Below are positions 58,301-64,000 of a DNA stretch of 64,000 nucleotides, one piece after another. A model generated the notes under the pieces. It had not been told where the DNA came from. It did no database searches and was given only the letters and a program-made list of their open reading frames with translations. The stretch is from Apostichopus japonicus (Eukaryota; Echinodermata; Holothuroidea; Aspidochirotida; Stichopodidae), in NCBI RefSeq assembly GCF_037975245.1, contig NC_092568.1:31263501-31327500 (forward strand), in the 5' to 3' direction. Positions within the stretch are counted from its first letter, which is position 1, and each line of letters starts with the position of its first letter. The translations under genes and the position numbers were made by a program.

Positions 58301-58402
58301 CGAGTGGCCTACAGTCAAGGCAACATTCACCATCCGGTGTATAGGTTTCGTAACCGACAGGGCAATCAGGAAAGGCACAACGAACTAAACTGCAGTCAAT
58401 CC
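58301..58402 (-). CDS. VWC-type module exon (gene D)
   Basis: A 102-nt phase 1-1 exon, acceptor TCGTCCAG, donor G|GTAAGT. It encodes IDCSLVRCAFPDCPVGYETY, then TPDGECCLDCRP. Six cysteines are present. It is probably close to the progenitor of the tandem VWC copies at 50-54 kb. Confidence 0.8.
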
Positions 58403-58454
58403 CTGGACGAGGATCAAGGTCAGAGAATTTGATGAAAATGATTCTAAGCGTACA

Positions 58455-58545
<91 letters not shown>

Positions 58546-58560
58546 ATAAATGTGTATATA
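58455..58560. repeat. TA microsatellite
   Basis: (TA)n with a few TTTA interruptions, just upstream (in transcription) of the VWC exon acceptor. Confidence 0.95.
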
Positions 58561-59380
58561 TATGCCTTACATTCTAAACAGTCGAATATTGTCAAAGGCT
58601 GTTTCAAAAGTTAAAATATAGCACCATTCTGCATCTACATAAAGATCCATTCTATCAAGATTTTCTCAAGACCCCTTGCCTGGACGACATAACATCACAC
58701 CCCCGTCCCCTCCCATCCCATCCCGCCCCTAGTAGAGATAGGTGGTTTTGGTTGTCTGACAGAATAACGCGATCAACAAGTTTAAGAATATATGAGTGAT
58801 GACGGTGAATAAACATATCACAAGAGGAGACTTTTTTTTAGTGCAGTGTTTATCTTAAAAATATTTTCTTGTAACCTTTATGTGTGCTATAGGTGCTAAG
58901 ATATAGTTTTTGAAATATACTTGCAAATATAGTTGTGAATTTAATATCGTAGCAACAACTGTGAACGGTGAAACTGAAATATGGATATGAACTGGACAGT
59001 AGATGACTCATAGGTGTTAATGTACATAACGAGAGAAAGAACAAGATCATTTGAAATTCAAATAGAAGGAAGGTGGTGAAGGTGGTGAATTGATAATGAT
59101 TGAATGAAAATCCTCAAAATCGGGCCCTTTTGATTAAGAAGTGTCATCTTTAAGCTGTTATGGGGAGCCATTCCATTGAAATTTAATATATCCAGAAATT
59201 CGAAACTTCGACTGGTTCACTCCATTATTTTCACACAAATTATTATCTCAAATGTTGGAATTTCTTGTAAAGGTTTGTCTTTTTGCTGAAATTTTGAATA
59301 TGTATATCCTCCGTATATCATTAATATGGGGAGGTCATATACGCACCGTACGTCATGCAGTCATGTATAAACACTTTTTA
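58561..59380. other. No gene recognised
   Basis: Intronic sequence; C-rich patch at about 58700-58735. No supported exon. Confidence 0.5.
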
Positions 59381-59385
59381 TCTAC

Positions 59386-59571
59386 CTATAACATTATCAC
59401 ACACAGGACAACACTCATCTTCTCGCACGGCTGGGATAGGACAATCCGGTATAGCGCATAACACAGTCGAGCAATCGAGTTTGCAAGTTGGACAACACCC
59501 TGGACCACCAACATCTACCGTGTAGCCCACAAGACATAGTGGTATATCACAAACGATGTTTTCACATGGAT
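59386..59571 (-). CDS. Double VWC-type module exon (gene D)
   Basis: A 186-nt phase 1-1 exon, acceptor TTTCATTAG, donor TAG|GTAGAT. It encodes two consecutive six-cysteine half-modules: DPCENIVCDIPLC, GPGCCPTC, then LDCSTVLCAIPDC, DECCPVC. The same architecture is found at 63712-63906 and 61906-62100. Confidence 0.8.
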
Positions 59572-59672
59572 CTAATGAAACAAAGTAATGTAAATTAAAA
59601 CAAAGAAGACAGAAAGAGAGAAAGATTGTACTTAACTTATTGACCAACCAAACAGACGACATATAAACTTAC

Positions 59673-59828
59673 TTGAGTCACACGCAGCCTCACAATCAGC
59701 TTGACTGAGGAAGTTGTTTCCATTTCCCAGGCAACCACCATAGGTGAACTGCACACATTCACCATCCCCAAACCCCCACCTCTGGAACAAAGCCTCACAA
59801 GGACCGACTTCTAATGGTAGCTGGCAAA
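59673..59828 (-). CDS. Kunitz domain exon (gene D)
   Basis: A 156-nt phase 1-1 exon, acceptor CTATCTCCAG, donor A|GTAAGT. It encodes CQLPLEVGPC, EALFQRWGF, GECVQF, TYGGCLGNGNNF, ADCEAAC, a complete Kunitz domain. P1 is Glu, unusual for trypsin inhibition. It lies about 100 nt before the double VWC exon at 59386-59571, so the two are separated by a very short intron. Confidence 0.85.
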
Positions 59829-60239
59829 CTGGAGATAGAGAGGGCGTAGTGTCGGTACTCAATCACTCAGGATGAATACGTCAATTATGACCGCATCAAT
59901 CAATCAGTGTATTGGGGTATAACATTTTGAAGAAAACCCACGATCTATAGAAGAGAGTTTACGTCAAAGTTTGACACTATCCTGACCAGAGGTTCTAAAT
60001 AGGTGGCCCGCAGGCCACTTCTAGAGAAAGATTTCAATTAGGCCCGAGAGAAAGACAGGACCACAATCCTTCACTTAACATGTATGCTTGCCCTTAATGT
60101 CTTCGTCCTGAGCACCCTACCAGATTAGCATGTACATTGATCAATCTAGGTATTGTACGATTTAAGTTCCCTTCGGCAGTTTGGCCATCTGTTCTTACCA
60201 ATGCTTCCGTCTGATAGAGTCGTACTTCTTACAACTGAC

Positions 60240-60600
60240 AATGATGCGAATAGAGGGGCGTTGAACATTTTGAAGTCTGGTTATGAGTGATTTATGATAC
60301 CAATCAAGAGGACGTTGCAATAGTCCAACTTGGAGTAACTAGAGTGTGCACGGCTGGCTTGGCTGCATAAGTAGCAAGCATTAGCAGATCTGATGACATT
60401 TGCGACATGTGCACTCACTGTCATACCATAGTCGAATATAACTCCCAGGGTTTGTTTGGACGGGAACGTCCACACCAGCAACAGTTACAGAGGGCAGATT
60501 GAACCAGTTGGGCTCTGAACCCAATCGCAATAACTTCGGTTTTGTCGGCATTGAGTTTCAGGAAATTCTTCGACATCCATGATTGCTACGAACGTGGACG
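60240..60600 (-). mobile_element. LINE fragment (L2/CR1-like thumb region)
   Basis: Minus strand encodes FLKLNADKTEVIAIG (about 60525-60570), then LGVIFDYGMTVSAHV and SKLDYCNVLLIGI. These are the conserved post-catalytic blocks of L2/CR1-type reverse transcriptases. It is short and frameshifted and belongs to a different family from the 4.5-kb element. Confidence 0.7.
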
Positions 60601-61520
60601 CAACTGCACGATTTGTAACACCTTTGTCCTATTTTGTTCAAGCTGATTGGTAAAGAGCGGTTTCAAAACATATCCTTGTCTGCGTCTTTTCTTGCCACGG
60701 ATTTACCACACATTTAATGTTTAATAGGCTATATAGGGATATGCAAATGAGGTTAAATGTAAGAATGCCTATTACTATGGCAGTGTTCCATAGCATCGGT
60801 TAGTTTGAACTTTTGCAGAAACGGGGAACTTAGTCATAAACTTCGTACGAACGAATTATAGGATTTCCTAATTTCCCAACGAATGAATAGTATTTTCGAA
60901 TGTCATTAGAGAAGTTTCGTAGTCTCATGATGCGTAATATATTGATAGGGTAGTTTATTATTAGTACTGTTTTAGAGAAGAAAATCAATGTGACAAGTGT
61001 AGAAATAATCCGTGACATGTTGATATCGCGAAATTAATATGCTGATACTATTTTCTGAAATACTGATATCTAAATATAACATATTACTTTTATTCGTGAA
61101 TGCTGATGTAAGGTTGTAACATACTGATTCTAATTTTGATACAGTAATATGGAAGCACCAAGCATCACATACTGATTTTGATATTGGATCATGGTGTTAT
61201 TGGATCATGGTGTTATGTTGTAACATGATATTCTTCCTGACGTGGGCTTTGAAACTATATCAATAAAAACCAAAATACAAAATACACATAAACCATGCCT
61301 TATTTCAACTAACAACCAAAGTAAACCAAGCTCCAAGGAACTTTAGACTTGTAGATCATGAAGAACTGAACTTTGAAACATTTTGGGTTTATGTGCATAT
61401 TGATAAAGGTTGGAATGTTAGATCTAACTTAAAACTGGTATACTGTATCGTCAGGAGATCTAGGGAAATTTAGAAACATCTCCATATGTGCCGCATGTGC
61501 TGAATGAAATGTCAATAAAT
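60601..61520. other. No gene recognised
   Basis: Intronic-looking; a near-exact tandem of TATTGGATCATGGTGTTA occurs at about 61191-61225. Confidence 0.5.
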
Positions 61521-61522
61521 GT

Positions 61523-61773
61523 TTACTTTCCGCTATATGATTCGCTACCACCCCCCCAACACCAACCCACCCCATCCCGAACCCACCACAAAGCTTCCTC
61601 TCCGACGAGCTTGCTATATTTTCGTGGTATATCAGGAATGTAGACCCAGTCGGTAAAGAGGCAATTGTGCGAAGGAGCGCAAACGGTCATACCACATTCG
61701 GAATGGCTGAATGTGTTGCTCTCAGTAAAGTGACCATTGCTGCCAATTGAATGATCACATATTTTACCCCTAC
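61523..61773 (-). CDS. Candidate terminal exon, unassigned
   Basis: After a possible GATATGTAG acceptor, a phase-1 frame runs 83 codons to TAA at 61525-61523. It starts GRGKICDHSIGSNGHF and contains SECGMTVCAPSHNC, four to five cysteines with a vague VWC flavour. The second half is Trp/Gly-rich low complexity that looks non-coding, so a donor may lie earlier. The frame agrees with the exon upstream (61906-62100). Weak acceptor; no domain assignment. Confidence 0.3.
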
Positions 61774-61905
61774 CTACATATCATAAGTAAACCTCCTTAT
61801 TCGCGCAGTATATACGTATCACGACCTCTTTATACACTCAGTCAAGATTGGCTAGTAGAACTCTAATGTCAGCACATTGTCTGAACTTAAAAGGTAAATT
61901 CCTAC

Positions 61906-62100
61906 CTGTTGTTGGTCTGCACTGGGGACAGCAGTTATCCTTCGGTTGATAGGTTTCCGAACCTTCTGGGCAAATCACCTGAATGCATGCAGTAGTCGAG
62001 CAGTCGAGGCCACAGGTGGGACAACAGTCATCTCCTTCAAAGACTGTGGTGTATCCTGGTGCACACTTGATCTGAGGACACTCAACATCTCGACAAGGAT
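61906..62100 (-). CDS. Double VWC-type module exon (gene D)
   Basis: A 195-nt phase 1-1 exon, acceptor TTTTCCGAAG, donor CAG|GTAGGA. It encodes DPCRDVECPQIKC, EGDDCCPTC, then LDCSTTACIQVIC, DNCCPQCRP. It has two six-cysteine half-modules and the same length as the exon 63712-63906, its duplicate. Confidence 0.8.
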
Positions 62101-62414
62101 CTTCGGAAAATTAAATATTCATGACTGTTTTCAGTATCTATAGTAATGTCAATAAAGTAACTAGTTGTCTTTTTGGGGTTGGTTGTGAATCTATGAAATA
62201 TTGGCTGGGTGAATGTCACAGATGTTTGGATATAAGTTAGTCTAACTAGAGATCTCTAAGTGTAGCCCAGACCCATTTAGATGACACCAGTGTTAGAGCT
62301 GTAAACTGTTTAAGCTGAATTAACTGATGGAATTACAATGGAATTGCGATGTAAGGATTGTAGACTCAGTTTGGCTAACAGTTTTGTTTCATTTTGAAAA
62401 TCGATTGTTTATCA

Positions 62415-62545
62415 GTTACTGAACCTACCCTACCGTCTATACCTGGAACAACATTGTCTTGCGGATGTGAATGTTTCAAAACCTTCCCCGCAATTTGGGT
62501 TTATACAGCTTATGGCGCTACAATCATATTCGCGGACGTTCTGAA
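62415..62545 (-). pseudogene. Degenerate VWC exon
   Basis: Minus strand reads DCSAISCINPNCGEGFETF, then ARQCCSRYRR and a stop. The final cysteine of CCxxC is replaced by Tyr, and the AG expected just before the first Asp codon is TG. It is probably a dead copy of the short VWC exon. Confidence 0.6.
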
Positions 62546-62559
62546 TATACAGACACATG

Positions 62560-63700
62560 CTACTCCTTATCTTCATTCTATGAAGTCTTAATATTTATAA
62601 TAATAATAATTAAAAATAGAATAATAATTAAAACAAACAAAGCCATGTATATTTGCTGCTTTGATGCCAATACTACACCAATAGACAGGAGCGTAGCCAG
62701 CCCTCGTGGTGTGAAAGGACAAAGCCTTACAAGTTTTATAAGGACAAAGTTTTATTGTTAAATCAGGGTATTTCCGTTTAATTAACGTTTGTATTGATAT
62801 GACCTTCAAGAAACTATATTTGCCCTACCTTATGTTACGAATTTGACTTTTTAAGGAGGAGGGGAATCTGTTATTGACGTCCGTTCTGGGAACAGGTTTG
62901 GGAAAAGTTTGTTTCGGTAATTGGCCTTAGTGTAAAGTTGTGCTATCACCAGTCGGGGAACGCTTATATCTAGATGACTTATATCTAGATGACTTTTCAT
63001 GGCACCATGGGCTCTACCCTCTGTTAGGAAGTCGAATTTTAGAGGGTGGGGGAGACATCAAATTTTGCTGACGCCCGTCTTGGGATGGGTCTAAGTAGAG
63101 GAAATAAATTATGTTTCGGTAGGGGGAGCTTAGATTCAAGATGGCGCTTTCCTTTGCATCATTTTAACTACATTTTTGAATATGACGTTTGGAAGAAAAT
63201 TTAGGAGAAGGGAAAGGAGGAGGCACTTGTTCATATGCTCCCATTACGGCCCTGTATATGTTAACGATATACTAATATATAGAAGTACCGTACGTGTTGG
63301 TAGGTAAACGCAGATATCTCATATCTCTGTATTGACCCAAATGGAGATTTGTTTCTATTAAATACGACAATCGATTTCCATACGACGCACGCCGAAACTT
63401 TCATTAGAAGTGTCAATTACTGAATCAAAGTTAACTTGTTCAAAGAATTCTCGTTTTATGCTTATCCAGTATCAAGTAGCCCATACTATAGCTGCTCAGG
63501 TTCAATTTTTTCGTCGTCCCGCTTCGTCCAATGGGGGCACTTTAACTCATGCCCTTTCCACTCTAGCTACGCCACAGCCAATATATGGTGGTTAACTGTG
63601 ATGTAGACAGTGGGGGAGAGGCCCACACAACAAAATTTTGTATTACACAGTTATTTTTCCAGGCCTAATGTTTATGTACCGTGATCATTCCATATTACAC
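62560..63700. other. No gene recognised
   Basis: Intron between the two double VWC exons. It contains a direct repeat of CTTATATCTAGATGA near 62970-62995. No supported exon. Confidence 0.5.
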
Positions 63701-63711
63701 AATGTCTGTAC

Positions 63712-63906
63712 CTTTAACTGGACTGCATTCCCCGCAACAACTACCGTCTGGTATTACTATCTCTGAACCAACAGGGCAGTCTGGTACAAGACAAAGGACA
63801 GCAGAGCAGTCTAATTTACACCCGGGACAGCAACCCGGTCCGTCGTAGTCAACTACTTGTCCTTTTGGACAGTTGGGAATGTCGCAGAAAATATCACGAC
63901 AGGGAT
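63712..63906 (-). CDS. Double VWC-type module exon (gene D), nearest the window edge
   Basis: A 195-nt phase 1-1 exon, acceptor CTCTCTCCAG, donor AAAG|GTACAG. It encodes DPCRDIFCDIPNC, GPGCCPGC, then LDCSAVLCLVPDC, GSCCGEC. It is the most 5' exon visible of gene D; the promoter, signal peptide and any earlier modules lie beyond 64000. Confidence 0.8.
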
Positions 63907-64000
63907 CTGGAGAGAGGATATTAAAAAGCGGACGGTAAAAGAAACGGTTTTGCCGCAATTTTAAGATGGTAATAGTTTCAGCAAATACTTCTACTCACCT

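Noticed and set aside
59986-60060. CAGAGGTTCTAAATAGGTGGCCCGCAGGCC-like start resembling a hAT transposon terminus (split view: CAGAGGTTCT, then GTGGCCCGCAGGCC)
   Set aside because: No matching opposite terminus or target duplication could be found downstream, so not listed as an element.
1-64000. CRISPR arrays, operons, ribosome binding sites, rRNA genes
   Set aside because: None seen; spliced exons and metazoan transposons show the DNA is eukaryotic, so prokaryotic features are not expected.

Overview
The window is non-coding-rich, AT-rich metazoan nuclear DNA. Introns have GT/AG borders, AGGCCTA-type TA-rich stretches are frequent, and LINE, BEL/Pao and hAT copies are interspersed. The gene content (small secreted Kazal, Kunitz, VWC and WAP modules) and overall texture suggest a marine invertebrate deuterostome, most likely an echinoderm. 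That organism call is an inference and rests on no diagnostic marker.

All recognisable host genes lie on the minus strand and encode secreted, cysteine-rich proteins. Reading from high to low coordinates: (D) a multi-module gene whose 5' end is beyond 64000. It has VWC-type double modules (63712-63906, 61906-62100), Kunitz (59673-59828), VWC (59386-59571), VWC (58301-58402), WAP (57036-57184), a CFVRPC/NYCGGC module (56280-56429), Kunitz (55793-55954), a second NYCGGC module (55148-55288), tandemly duplicated VWC exons (a truncated one near 54216, then 52763-52864 and 50588-50689) and Kunitz (46500-46655). (C) A gene starting with a signal-peptide exon at 34096-34162, followed by Kunitz exons at 31679-31840 and 30495-30656 and two damaged NYCGGC exons. 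(B) A gene starting with a signal-peptide exon at 24860-24923, followed by VWC-like exons at 23775-23888, 23406-23522 and 22554-22655. (A) A complete-looking three-exon Kazal inhibitor gene, 17025 down to 13945. Nearly every internal exon is phase 1-1 and a multiple of three, so modules can be duplicated, lost or skipped without breaking frame. The likely role is extracellular protease inhibition or matrix/defence function. Gene boundaries between modules are inferred.

Mobile DNA fills much of the rest. 1.6-7.6 kb holds a decayed Jockey/CR1-like LINE (PHD-like finger, SGNH esterase, CCHC knuckle, AP endonuclease, reverse transcriptase). It is interrupted by a tRNA-derived SINE segment and by a 393-bp hAT-type MITE with an 8-bp target duplication. 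Partial LINE copies lie at 9.4-10.3, 47.1-48.15 and 60.2-60.6 kb. A full-length BEL/Pao retrotransposon (38313-45320) has one open 1913-aa polyprotein, 484-bp LTRs that differ at one position, and a 5-bp target duplication. A second hAT-type MITE lies in a Kazal-gene intron.

Local duplication has shaped the gene cluster. Roughly 2.2-kb VWC units (48.4-54.2 kb) and 1.2-kb Kunitz units (30.2-32.6 kb, echoed at 54.6-56.4 kb) share a tRNA-Thr-like segment. Other structures are a ~550-bp array with TCGA/TTTAAA dyad symmetry (36.9-37.5 kb), ~300-bp tandem units rich in AGGTCA hexamers (26.2-27.8 kb), long TA microsatellites, and two hammerhead-ribozyme-like folds. Both folds are on the gene strand, each just inside the first intron of a secreted-protein gene.
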